From contig NZ_JBDWAS010000058.1 in the NCBI RefSeq assembly GCF_039978735.1, positions 1 through 64,000 of the forward strand: DNA of 64,000 nucleotides. Reading direction: 5' to 3'. Below the pieces are notes generated by a model that saw only the letters and a program-made list of their open reading frames with translations, searched no databases and had not been told where the DNA came from. Each line of letters begins with the position of its first letter. Within the stretch, counting starts at the first letter, position 1. Of the stretch, positions 45,401-53,574 are shown in pieces. This DNA comes from Maricaulis sp039978735 (lineage in GTDB: Bacteria > Pseudomonadota > Alphaproteobacteria > Caulobacterales > Maricaulaceae). Both the position numbers and the translations under genes were made by a program.

Positions 45401-45594
45401 AGCACGACCTGCATGTGCGCTATCTCGCCGGCGCTGATGGCCGGCTGCAGATTTTCGGCGGCATCAACAATGTCTTCCACGATTACGGCCCCTTCCTGCC
45501 AAGTGGCACGGAAAGCGGCGGCCGGCGCAATTTCAGTCCGGGCTATGATGCAGCCGGGCGGCGCGTCTATGCCGGTATCCGGGCGCGCTGGTAG
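42403..45594 (+). CDS. TonB-dependent transducer with STN domain (FecA-like)
   Basis: 1063 residues. Signal peptide, then an STN signalling domain at about residues 40-110 (FSFDIPAGPLGPALSRFALVTSHQLLAE, GLERLLAGTGLEF), a TonB-box-like EVILVTGSRFERAG, a plug (SIGLRGLGTTRTLVLIDGRR, STGGASAVYGSDAIAGVVNF) and a barrel ending YAGIRARW. ATG at 42403 with GAGG 7 bases upstream; ATGs at 42343 and 42433 are alternatives. Forms a signalling unit with the ECF sigma and FecR genes. Plug and barrel are clearly paralogous to the next receptor. Confidence 0.93.
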   Translation: MRVSGRTSVRMKGVRAALLGALLPVMMPHVPAVSQETQTAAPDAFSFDIPAGPLGPALSRFALVTSHQLLAESHLVAGVQTRGAEGQYSAEEGLERLLAGTGLEFSTVDARTHVLGRRSGNPSAGVSTDARPGIVRLSGHPVSDDPAGTPAASAYIDPQEVILVTGSRFERAGRAAVLPVQVIGRTALETSGAIEIGEMIASQSPATLEFSNASTHLSAQNAGLSSIGLRGLGTTRTLVLIDGRRTVANSGNASRFGSDTIPAEFVERVEISTGGASAVYGSDAIAGVVNFVLIDSLEGGRLLAQAGMTQDGGGQYHVLSATQGWRFGDGRGRLLFNVTRDHMRRIGAEDRDWAQVPVSLAGDGETLEADLSSYTPGGRFIGYDFWYDEAGLQTDFDIAVDGYDTRSFATISVPRERDLFALKLDYDFDGGVSAYFTGLFSHSESLSSREAQTAYYNERFGLDNERIGMIPVDHPLVPEPIRQAALDGGLSGITWRRRFSELGEEYRRNDRTTQRFWAGLQGEAGIWSWDIALGHGRYDQDQLRSGEVNYARIRNALDIEADPASPGNYRCVSAAARAAGCAPLDMFGVNAISAEAADYIRATDRLEVEVEQWTLGGSALGDVALPDGRVISLAWGAEHRVDSQRTRGDAAALNRETGYVGVPDLDAVGHASEVFAEALVPVVPDRFDVTAAVRLAHYDIDRVGLVGSYRLGGVWSPSDALAFRGQVSRAQRAPSLTELYSGPRGDYDTVSDPCHGVTGASSGRIAENCRSEPGIARAIAEDGIYEQTITSVYAPNSGNPDLEEERSDAVTLGLVYTPVRAEGLSLSVDLYDIRVSGAISSLSSRALLSECYGAPVAISANRYCADIQRGETGQLLEMQNRVANLNEIRSAGADVTLDYAWQVSPASIWAGDWDLRILYAYTDRLEQVFEGSDGDVSRSVWDGEVGAPHHRWTARLGVTRGPWLVQWRVRYEGAAIDGHDRAAKANAGDMLFLEIDPWMQHDLHVRYLAGADGRLQIFGGINNVFHDYGPFLPSGTESGGRRNFSPGYDAAGRRVYAGIRARW

Positions 45595-45719
45595 GCCGCC
45601 GCCATCTTTTTCTCAAAATTTGTGACAACCCGGGTACCCGATGCGGTCCCTTGCGTGTCTCCCCTCTACCAACACTACGCGCAGTCGAGGGGACGGTGCG
45701 AAAAACAAGGGGATTTCCG

Positions 45720-48623
45720 ATGAGTTTGGGTAATCGAACCGCATGGACCACGGGCCGGGCCATGCTGATGGGCGGTGTGTCCGCTGCCGCCATGCTGCTC
45801 GGCGGCGCCGCTGTCGCGCAGGACGCTTCCGCCGATCCGCAAGCGTCCAGCGAAGACACGATCGTGGTCACCGGCTCGCGCATCCGCCGGACCAACGCCA
45901 CCACGGCAATCCCGACACAAATCTTCACGACGGACGATATCGACGAGTCCGGCACGGTCGATGTCGGTGAAATCCTGGTCGATATCCCGGGCGTCGATTC
46001 CAGCCTGTCGCCGGAAAGCACCGATCTGAGCATCCAGAATTCGGGCCTCTCGACGATCAATCTGCGGGGCCTGGGCTCCGAGCGGACGCTGGTCCTGATC
46101 GATGGCCGCCGCGCCGTGTCGAACTCGGGCAATGGCGAACGCGTCAGCCTGCAGACCATTCCGGCCGGCTTTGTCGACAGTATCGAAGTCACCACCGGCG
46201 GCGCCTCGGCGATCTACGGTTCCGACGCCATTGCCGGCGTGGCCAACATCATCCTCGAGCGCAACATGGAAGGCGTCGAGGTCGACGCCCGCTATGGCTG
46301 GGCGGATGCGAGCGGCGAACGGGAAACCACGCTCGAACTGACCATGGGCCGCAATTTCGACAATGACCGCGGCAATATCATGGTGGCACTGAGCTACGAC
46401 CATGAGACTGCGGTCTATGCCGACGAGACGCGTCCGGACTCGCTGCGCACCGACGACTGGTCGGGAAATGGCGAGTACAATGACTACTCGCTGACCTCCT
46501 ACCTGCCGGGCGGCCGTTTCGAGAGCGACGATGCCTGGAATGTCGATGGCGTCTGGTACAATGACAAATCGCTGGCGCCGAACGATGGCCGCGATCCGGC
46601 CATCGGCTTCGAAACCGAACTGGATGGCTGGAACTACCGCCCCGGCCGGACCCTGTCCCCGGAAGTCACGGCCTACACCGCCGCCGCCCGTGGCCGTTAC
46701 GAGCTGACGCCGCGGATCGAGGTGTTTGCGGATCTGCTCTGGTCGCGCGTGGACAGCCTTTATGAGGGCTCCTACGAGTCCGCGATCTATTCGACGGATA
46801 TCGGCCCGATCGGCAATACGTTCGATATCGGCCAGATCGCGAGCGACCATCCCTTCATCCCGGCGGCCGTCGAAGAGACGCGCTCCGGTTCGGTGAGCTG
46901 GTATCGCCGCTTTGTCGAAGTGGGCCAGGAAACCCGTGACAACGAGCGCGAGACGATGCGCTTTGCCACCGGTCTGACGGGCGAGCTGGGTGAAACCTGG
47001 CAGTGGAACGCCTTTGCCACCTATGGCCGGTTCGAGCAGAACCAGATCCAGGGCAACAACCTGAATTACCTCAACATCCACTACGCGCTGGATGTCGAGT
47101 CCGATGGCGCCGGCGGCTATCAATGCGCCGATGCCGGTGCCCGTGCGGATGGCTGTATCCCGCTGAACATTTTCGGTGAGGGCTCGATCACGCCGGAAAT
47201 GGCCGACTACATCCGTATCGACGGTCACGTGCAGCAGATCCGCGAGCAGACCGTGATCGGCGGCTCGATGAATGGCGAGCTCTTCGAGGCCCCCGCCGGT
47301 GCGGTGTCCGCCGCCTTCGGTGTGGAATGGCGTGAAGAAACCCAGGACACGAATGTCGACGCCATCATTCTGGAAGAGACCACCAGCCTGTCGGTGATCC
47401 CGGAAATCGAAGCCAGCTTCGACGTCGTGGAAGCGTTTGCCGAAGTCGAGATCCCGGTTCTGGAAAATGTCACGGCACAGCTTGCCGCGCGGGTGGCCGA
47501 CTACTCCACGATCGGCACGATCTCGTCCTACAATGTGGGCGGCTACTGGGAACCGACCGACACGCTGCGTTTCCGCACGCAGTATTCGCGCTCGCAACGC
47601 GCACCTACGATCACCGAATTCTACTCGGCACCGCGTCAGGACGCCGACGATCTGCGCGATCCGTGTGATGGCCTGAGGCCGGACGGTTCGGGCGTCACCG
47701 CCCCGCCGGGTACCGGCTTCGATCCGGCCGTGATCGCCGCCAACTGTCTCAGCAATCCGGGCATTCAGGCCTTTTTCGCCGATCCCAACAATGCCGGACA
47801 GCCGTTCGAGTTCGACGGTTCGGTCAATGCGCCGAACGCGGGCAACAACACGCTGACCGAGGAAACCGCCGACACCTTCACCATCGGTGCGGTGTGGGCG
47901 CCGTCCTTTGCCGAAGATCTCGTCTTGATCGTGGACTACTACAATATCAAGGTCGAAGACGCGATCGGCTCGGTCTCGACCCAGACCACGGTCGACCTTT
48001 GCTATGGCTCGCCGAACTTCCCGAACAACCGTTTCTGCGATGTCGTCACGCGCGACACGTCGAACGGCCGGGTGATCGAGGTGATCAACCGCGAGGAGAA
48101 CCTCAACGAGCTGCTGTCCGAAGGCATCGACGTGTCGGTGCTGTGGGACTTTGAAGTGCAGTCCGTGCCGGGCGAGTTTGGCCTCGACCTGCGCTATTCG
48201 CGCTCGCTGGCTGACGAGTACGAGTTCATCGGTGAGGCCGGTACGCCGGTGCGCGAGGACTCCAACGGCTCCATGTACGACCCGACCCACGAAGCCCGGG
48301 CACGCCTGTCCTGGAGCCGCGGCGACTTCTACGCCAGCTATACGCTGAAGTATGAGTCCGGCGGCATTGACGATCTCGATGTGGATCCGAGCGATCCGTA
48401 TTACTTCGAGGCCGACGACCGCTTCGTGTCGAACATCTATGCCCGCTACCGCTTCGGCGACGACTACCGCACCACGGTCTATGCCGGCATCAACAATCTG
48501 TTCGACGATTACGGCACCTTCCTGCCGAGCAACTTCAACTCGGGCAGCACGTCCAACCTGAAGGGGCCGCAGAACGATCCGATCGGACGCCAGTTCTACG
48601 TCGGCCTCCGCTCCCGCTTCTAA
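45720..48623 (+). CDS. TonB-dependent receptor, paralogue without STN domain
   Basis: 967 residues. Signal peptide (MLLGGAAVAQ end), TonB-box-like DTIVVTGSRIRRTN, plug with INLRGLGSERTLVLIDGRR and VTTGGASAIYGSDAIAGVANI, and a barrel ending YVGLRSRF. It shares order and many motifs with the preceding receptor but has no STN domain, so it can transport but not signal through FecR. ATG at 45720 with AAGGGGA upstream. It is similar in type to receptors for peptides or oligosaccharides in related bacteria; the ligand is not readable. Confidence 0.94.
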   Translation: MSLGNRTAWTTGRAMLMGGVSAAAMLLGGAAVAQDASADPQASSEDTIVVTGSRIRRTNATTAIPTQIFTTDDIDESGTVDVGEILVDIPGVDSSLSPESTDLSIQNSGLSTINLRGLGSERTLVLIDGRRAVSNSGNGERVSLQTIPAGFVDSIEVTTGGASAIYGSDAIAGVANIILERNMEGVEVDARYGWADASGERETTLELTMGRNFDNDRGNIMVALSYDHETAVYADETRPDSLRTDDWSGNGEYNDYSLTSYLPGGRFESDDAWNVDGVWYNDKSLAPNDGRDPAIGFETELDGWNYRPGRTLSPEVTAYTAAARGRYELTPRIEVFADLLWSRVDSLYEGSYESAIYSTDIGPIGNTFDIGQIASDHPFIPAAVEETRSGSVSWYRRFVEVGQETRDNERETMRFATGLTGELGETWQWNAFATYGRFEQNQIQGNNLNYLNIHYALDVESDGAGGYQCADAGARADGCIPLNIFGEGSITPEMADYIRIDGHVQQIREQTVIGGSMNGELFEAPAGAVSAAFGVEWREETQDTNVDAIILEETTSLSVIPEIEASFDVVEAFAEVEIPVLENVTAQLAARVADYSTIGTISSYNVGGYWEPTDTLRFRTQYSRSQRAPTITEFYSAPRQDADDLRDPCDGLRPDGSGVTAPPGTGFDPAVIAANCLSNPGIQAFFADPNNAGQPFEFDGSVNAPNAGNNTLTEETADTFTIGAVWAPSFAEDLVLIVDYYNIKVEDAIGSVSTQTTVDLCYGSPNFPNNRFCDVVTRDTSNGRVIEVINREENLNELLSEGIDVSVLWDFEVQSVPGEFGLDLRYSRSLADEYEFIGEAGTPVREDSNGSMYDPTHEARARLSWSRGDFYASYTLKYESGGIDDLDVDPSDPYYFEADDRFVSNIYARYRFGDDYRTTVYAGINNLFDDYGTFLPSNFNSGSTSNLKGPQNDPIGRQFYVGLRSRF

Positions 48624-48648
48624 GTCTCCTCCTCCGAGACGATTGGGT

Positions 48649-48695
48649 CCGGCACTCTGTCCTGTCTTTATGGCAGGGCGGGGTGCCGGGCACTT
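48649..48695 (+). terminator. hairpin with short T-run after the TBDR
   Basis: CCGGCAC (48649-48655) pairs with GTGCCGG (48683-48689), with an inner CTGTCCTG/CAGGGCGGG partial stem, followed by CACTTTT. It is a moderate terminator separating the receptor from the peptidase gene. Confidence 0.5.
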
Positions 48696-48743
48696 TTCCA
48701 ACGCTTTGACTGGACGGCGCCGGCAAGGCGTCGCGAGGATAAC

Positions 48744-50828
48744 ATGTTCCGCCAATTCGCTTCTTCCGCCGTGGCCGCGATGCTGGCCGCGAGCGCATCC
48801 CTGCATCCTGCCTTCGCCGAAGACCCGCTGCCTGCAACGCTCGCAGCCCGGCCGGACATCCCGGTAGCCGACCGGTATATGACACCGGTCGAGATGGTGG
48901 CGCTTCGCAGTATCGGCGAGGTCTCGCTGGCCGATGACGGCCGGCGCGCCATCGTCACGCTGACCCATGCCGACTGGGTCGAGGACGAACGGGCCGACCG
49001 GTACTGGGTGCTTGATATCGCCTCCGGCGAGCTGGCCTATCTGTCCGGCTTCGACGAGGCTGATACGGTGGCCTTCTCGCCCGACGGCCGGATGCTGGCG
49101 GCGGACCAGCCGCCGGAGGGTCGCAAGGAGGACGAGGTCTTCCTGGCCAATGCCGATGGCAGCGATCTGCGCCGGCTGACCCGGCATCCCACCGCTGTGC
49201 AGAGCATGTCCTGGTCGCCGGACGGGCAGTTCATCTACTACCTGGCGACCGACGATCTCAGTGACGAGCAGCGCGACCGGCGTGACCGGGTCGAGCTGAT
49301 CGAGCCCTATTTCGAGACCACGCGGCACCGTCATCTCTGGCGGGTCGATGTGGACAGCGGCGCACGCCAGCGCATGACGCAGGGCGACTGGTCGGTGCGC
49401 AGCTATGATGTGGCTGCCAGCGGCGCCGTGCTGATCCGGATCGCGCCGGCCGCCGATCTGGACTCCGCCTATGACAGCGAGCTGTGGATCAGCGAGACGC
49501 CCGAGCCGGGCGGCCAGTTCCGCCGCATCACCGCCAACAACTGGATGGAAAGCAATGCCCGCCTGTCGCCCGATGGCCGGCGGATTGCCTACAAGGCGCG
49601 CGTCAGCGGCGCCGGGCTGGACTATGTGCAGAACAATCTCATCGTCATCGATCTGGAGACCAATGAAAGCCGGATCCTGACCGATGGTGCCGATTTCGAA
49701 GTGGACGGCATGGCCTGGCTGCCCGATGGCGAGAGCCTGGTCATGGCGGTGCAGGCCGGCGTGCGCTCCGGCCTGGTGCGGATCGATGCAGAAAGCGGCG
49801 AGGTGACGGCGCTGTCGCTGCACGATCGCCACCTGGCCGACTGGTCGCTGGATGCGGCGGGCAATGCCGTCGCCCTGTTCGAGACGCCGACGACGAATGG
49901 CGATCTCTGGCGGATCACGGCCGACGGTACGGAAACCCGCCTGACGACGATCGGTGCGGCCACCGTCGCGCCCTATCACCTGCCCGAACAGCAGCTGATC
50001 CGCTGGCCCAGCCATGACGGCCAGGTGATCGAAGGTTTCTACTTCCCGCCGCTCGTCCACACCGGTGACGGTCCGCCGCCCCTGGTGGTGCAGGCCCATG
50101 GCGGGCCGCGCTCGGCAGACGAGTTCGGCATGTGGAAATGGGGCCGCTATGTGCCGGTGATGACGGCGCAGGGCTATGGCGTGCTGTGGGTGAATTATCG
50201 CGGCGGTACCGGTTATGGCGATGCCTTCATGCAGGCCATGCACGGCACCTATTTCGCCCATGCCGACCGCGATGTGATGAGCGGGGTCGATTATCTGGTC
50301 GAGACCGGCCGCGCCGATCCGGAGCAGCTGATCATGTCGGGCTGGAGCGCCGGCGGTCACATGACCAACCGGCTGATCACCACGACCGACCGTTTCCGAG
50401 CGGCCTCGTCCGGGGCCGGGGCTGTCGACTGGGCAGTGCACCATCTCACCAGCGACACCCGCCAGGCCCGCCGTCTGCTGTTCGGCGCCGATGCCTGGGC
50501 CGAGGGGGCGCTGGAAACCGTGTTCCAGCCGCAATCCCTGCTGCGGGATCTCTACCGCGTGACCACGCCGACCCTGATCTTTGCCGGCGAGGATGACGAG
50601 CGGGTGCACCCGTCACAATCCATCATGCTCTACCAGGCGCTGCGCAATCTGGGTGTCGAGACGCGGCTCTACCTGGCGCCGGGCGAGGGGCATTCCTTCT
50701 CGGACCTGTCTCACCGCCTGTTCCGCATCAATGCCGAACTGGACTGGTATGCCCGGCATCTGGGGCGGGAAGCCTATGAGTGGCAGCCTCTGCCCGTCGA
50801 TCCCGATGACGAGGATGACGGTGCGTAA
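48744..50828 (+). CDS. secreted S9-family peptidase (acylaminoacyl/dipeptidyl-peptidase-like)
   Basis: 694 residues with a signal peptide (SAVAAMLAASASLHPAFA). N-terminal WD40-like propeller blades (DTVAFSPDGRML, QSMSWSPDGQFIYYLA, ARLSPDGRRIAY), then an alpha/beta-hydrolase domain with the nucleophile in MSGWSAGGHMTNR, the acid in GEDDERVHPSQS and the His in GEGHSFSD. It trims peptides. Its place after two TBDRs with a sigma/anti-sigma cascade suggests peptides are the imported nutrient. It abuts the convergent EAL gene with no gap. Confidence 0.95.
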   Translation: MFRQFASSAVAAMLAASASLHPAFAEDPLPATLAARPDIPVADRYMTPVEMVALRSIGEVSLADDGRRAIVTLTHADWVEDERADRYWVLDIASGELAYLSGFDEADTVAFSPDGRMLAADQPPEGRKEDEVFLANADGSDLRRLTRHPTAVQSMSWSPDGQFIYYLATDDLSDEQRDRRDRVELIEPYFETTRHRHLWRVDVDSGARQRMTQGDWSVRSYDVAASGAVLIRIAPAADLDSAYDSELWISETPEPGGQFRRITANNWMESNARLSPDGRRIAYKARVSGAGLDYVQNNLIVIDLETNESRILTDGADFEVDGMAWLPDGESLVMAVQAGVRSGLVRIDAESGEVTALSLHDRHLADWSLDAAGNAVALFETPTTNGDLWRITADGTETRLTTIGAATVAPYHLPEQQLIRWPSHDGQVIEGFYFPPLVHTGDGPPPLVVQAHGGPRSADEFGMWKWGRYVPVMTAQGYGVLWVNYRGGTGYGDAFMQAMHGTYFAHADRDVMSGVDYLVETGRADPEQLIMSGWSAGGHMTNRLITTTDRFRAASSGAGAVDWAVHHLTSDTRQARRLLFGADAWAEGALETVFQPQSLLRDLYRVTTPTLIFAGEDDERVHPSQSIMLYQALRNLGVETRLYLAPGEGHSFSDLSHRLFRINAELDWYARHLGREAYEWQPLPVDPDDEDDGA

Positions 50829-53429
50829 CTACCGCGTGCCGATCTGGCGCGGGGTGAAGGTGGGGGCCGGCAGGTTGACGGCTCCCGCCGCCTTTGCGGC
50901 ATCGAGGAAGGCCACCAGTTCCGGCACCGGCAGCGGCTTGGACAGGCCGAAGCCCTGTGCCCAGTCACAGCCCAGCAGTTTCACGATCGCCAGGCCTGCA
51001 TCGTCCTCGACGCCTTCGGCGACGAGATCGAGACCCAGATTGTGGGCGAGGTCGACGGTCGACTTCACCACCATGCGGTCGCGTTCCGACGTCGCCACAT
51101 GCTGCACGAAGGCCCGGTCCAGCTTCAGTTCGCGCGCCGGCAGCGTGCGCAGATAGGCCAGCGAGGACAGGCCCGAACCATAATCGTCGATCGACAGGCG
51201 CACGCCCGCCTCATTGATGCGGTTCAGGTTGGCGATGGCCAGTTCCGGATCGTCCATCACGGCGGTTTCCGTGATCTCGAACGTGATCCGGCCGGCGGCG
51301 GTCTTGATCAGATCGAGGGCGATATTGACGAAATCCGTATCGCAGACGAGTGCGCCGGAAATATTGGTCGCAACGCAGATATCGTGACCAGCTTCGGCGA
51401 AGCGGCGCTGGTCGTCGATCACCCGCTGGATGGCCCATTCGGTGAGCGCGCGGATATGCCCCATCTCCTCGGCCTGATGGATAAAGGCCGCCGGCGGAAT
51501 GAAGCCCTGCTGCGGATCGAACCAGCGGCACAGCGCTTCGGCGGACTGGTAGCGGCCGGTGCGCAGGTTGAGCTTGGGCTGGTAGTGCATGCTCATATCG
51601 CCCGACCGGGTCGCCTGGAGCATGCGGGTCATCAAGGTCAGATTGCGCGACGGATCGCCGTACTGGCCAGCGTCGAACAGGGCGGCGGCCTCGCGGTGCT
51701 GCTGCGCCTGGTGAACGGCGATCGTGGCGTGGCGGATGCACAATTCCGGATCGTCGCCAATCCCGACACCGCCGCGGACCGAGACATCGATATCCAGATC
51801 CGCAATCCGGACGGGCTCGGCGAGCCGTTCCACACAGGCCCGGGCCAGCGCCAGGGCGTCGTCGGCCGTGCGGCAGGTCGCCAGAATGCCCAGCATGCCG
51901 GGCGAGATGCTGTAGACCGTGTCGACCGGCTCGATCTCGCGCAGGCGGGCGGCCATGCGGGCCTGGATCTCGGCGAATTTGGTGAAGCCCAGAACGCTTT
52001 CCAGATGCTTGCGGCGATTGAGCTGCAGGGCGATGACATTCGGCGGCACGTCCGAACGCACGGCCCGCTCTTCAAGGCTGCGCTCAAGCGCGGCGCGTGA
52101 CGGCAGGCCGGTCTGGGAATCCTCGTACAGCGTGCGGGCCAGGATCCGCGCACGCTCCTTGGCCGAGCGCTGGCGCACGACGGCGACGATCAGCAGCATC
52201 AGCACCAGGGCCAAGGCCGCGGTCGCGACGATCACGCGCTGGCTGGCACGCGAGCTTTGCAGGGCGAGCTCGCGCTGCAGGCCCTCGATCCGCAGCCGGT
52301 CGATCTCCATTTCCTGGATGGCGAAGTCGAACTGGGCGTTGATCAGCGCCGTATTGGCCGAGGTGGCAAACTCCGCGCGGTCGTCGTCGAGGCGCTTGAA
52401 GGCACGCAGGTGTGCCATGGCGTGACGCCAGTCGCCTTCGGACTCGTACAGCTGGGCCGCCATCTCGTGATAGGTGATGTAGGCCTGCGTGGTCGTTGTC
52501 AGGTCGCGTCCTTCGAAGACGCGTTCCATGTGCTGGATGGCGGTCGAGATATCGCCGCGGGCATAGGCAATCTGGGAGCGCACGCCCCAGAAGAAGCGCG
52601 TCCATTCCAGGTCCGGCATGTCGCTGACACGCTCGAAGGCCAGGTCGATACTGGCAGTGGCATCGTCATAATGACCGGCCTCGGCCTGCATGATCGCCAG
52701 GTTTTCGAGAATCCGGGCCTCCAGCGACGCGCTCTCCATGTCGCGCGCGAGGGTCAGCGCCGCCTCGAAGGCCAGTTCCGCCTCGTCATAGCGTTCCAGC
52801 TGGGTCAGCGCATTGGCGATATTATTGTTGGCCGACAGGCCGAGCGCCGGGTCCTGATAGCGTTCAAGCGCATGACGGAAATACTCGACCGCGCGCTCAT
52901 ACTGGCGGGCATCGGTGTAGAGCGAGGCAATGCCCTGCAGGGTGATGGATTCGCTGCGCGGCTCGCCGATATCGCGATAGATGTCATAGGCATTCTGGTA
53001 GTTTTCCAGCGCCTCGCCATGGCCGCCGAGCATCTTGTTGATGCGGCCGAGCGCGGTGAGGATATCTGCGTGAAGCTTGCTGTTCGGCGGATTTTCGCCC
53101 AGCGCCTCGAGCGCGCGTCTGGCGACGGGCAGGGCGTCCTCGAACCGCGCCAGGCGCAGAAGGGCTTCGGCCTGGAGCCACCAGACGGTTGCCTGGGCCG
53201 TGGCCGGATCGGTGAAATCGGTGATGGTGGGGATCAGGGCTTCGGCCGTGCGGGCGCGCTCAAGCGCTTCCTGCGGCGAGGCCATCATGACCGCCTGGGC
53301 CGATTCAACGGCCTGACGATAGCTGCTTGCGGGCGGGGCATCGTCCGTGCGGACATGACCGGACGCAGGTTCGCACACTGCACCGAGCAGCAGACACACG
53401 CCTGCAATCGCCAGGATTAGCCGCTGCAT
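50829..53429 (-). CDS. TPR-sensor membrane protein with degenerate GGDEF and intact EAL domain
   Basis: 866 residues. Signal peptide or first helix, a periplasmic TPR array about residues 80-350, a membrane helix near 398-418, a GGDEF-like region about 430-600 without a recognisable GGDEF signature, and a C-terminal EAL domain. The EAL motif (SAEALCRW), NISG, EITET, IDDYGSG, LKLDRAFV, AEGVED and CDWAQGFGLSKPL positions are all present, so c-di-GMP hydrolysis is expected. A weak match to the shared element lies 44 bases upstream. Confidence 0.93.
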   Translation of the reverse strand: MQRLILAIAGVCLLLGAVCEPASGHVRTDDAPPASSYRQAVESAQAVMMASPQEALERARTAEALIPTITDFTDPATAQATVWWLQAEALLRLARFEDALPVARRALEALGENPPNSKLHADILTALGRINKMLGGHGEALENYQNAYDIYRDIGEPRSESITLQGIASLYTDARQYERAVEYFRHALERYQDPALGLSANNNIANALTQLERYDEAELAFEAALTLARDMESASLEARILENLAIMQAEAGHYDDATASIDLAFERVSDMPDLEWTRFFWGVRSQIAYARGDISTAIQHMERVFEGRDLTTTTQAYITYHEMAAQLYESEGDWRHAMAHLRAFKRLDDDRAEFATSANTALINAQFDFAIQEMEIDRLRIEGLQRELALQSSRASQRVIVATAALALVLMLLIVAVVRQRSAKERARILARTLYEDSQTGLPSRAALERSLEERAVRSDVPPNVIALQLNRRKHLESVLGFTKFAEIQARMAARLREIEPVDTVYSISPGMLGILATCRTADDALALARACVERLAEPVRIADLDIDVSVRGGVGIGDDPELCIRHATIAVHQAQQHREAAALFDAGQYGDPSRNLTLMTRMLQATRSGDMSMHYQPKLNLRTGRYQSAEALCRWFDPQQGFIPPAAFIHQAEEMGHIRALTEWAIQRVIDDQRRFAEAGHDICVATNISGALVCDTDFVNIALDLIKTAAGRITFEITETAVMDDPELAIANLNRINEAGVRLSIDDYGSGLSSLAYLRTLPARELKLDRAFVQHVATSERDRMVVKSTVDLAHNLGLDLVAEGVEDDAGLAIVKLLGCDWAQGFGLSKPLPVPELVAFLDAAKAAGAVNLPAPTFTPRQIGTR

Positions 53430-53472
53430 TGACTCACTTGCCTCCCCAACTCGGCAGGTCCACCGCGCCGGA

Positions 53473-53490
53473 AGTTAGGGCATGCAAGTT
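53473..53490 (-). promoter_or_regulatory. possible weak copy of the shared 18-base element
   Basis: On the minus strand AACTTGCATGCCCTAACT, i.e. CTTGCA-N7-AC with a final T instead of C, like copy C2. It is 44 bases upstream of the EAL gene and outside the catabolic cluster, so it may be a chance match. Confidence 0.25.
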
Positions 53491-53505
53491 AATATAAACC
53501 AAAAC

Positions 53506-53526
53506 CCCTTCGCGATTGCGAAAGGG
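53506..53526 (-). terminator. rho-independent terminator after the S8 autotransporter gene
   Basis: CCCTTCGC pairs with GCGAAAGGG with one bulge around GATT; on the minus strand it is followed by GTTTTGGTTT. It lies 49 bases past the protease stop. Confidence 0.75.
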
Positions 53527-53574
53527 CCTTGATTCATCTTGCAAATCACGTCCGCCGGTGGGCGGAAATGATGT

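Noticed and set aside
45675..50609. 1644-residue antisense open frame across the TBDR and S9 peptidase genes
   Set aside because: High GC removes stop codons on the opposite strand; the composition is His/Arg/Gly-rich without domains, and both sense genes are unmistakable.
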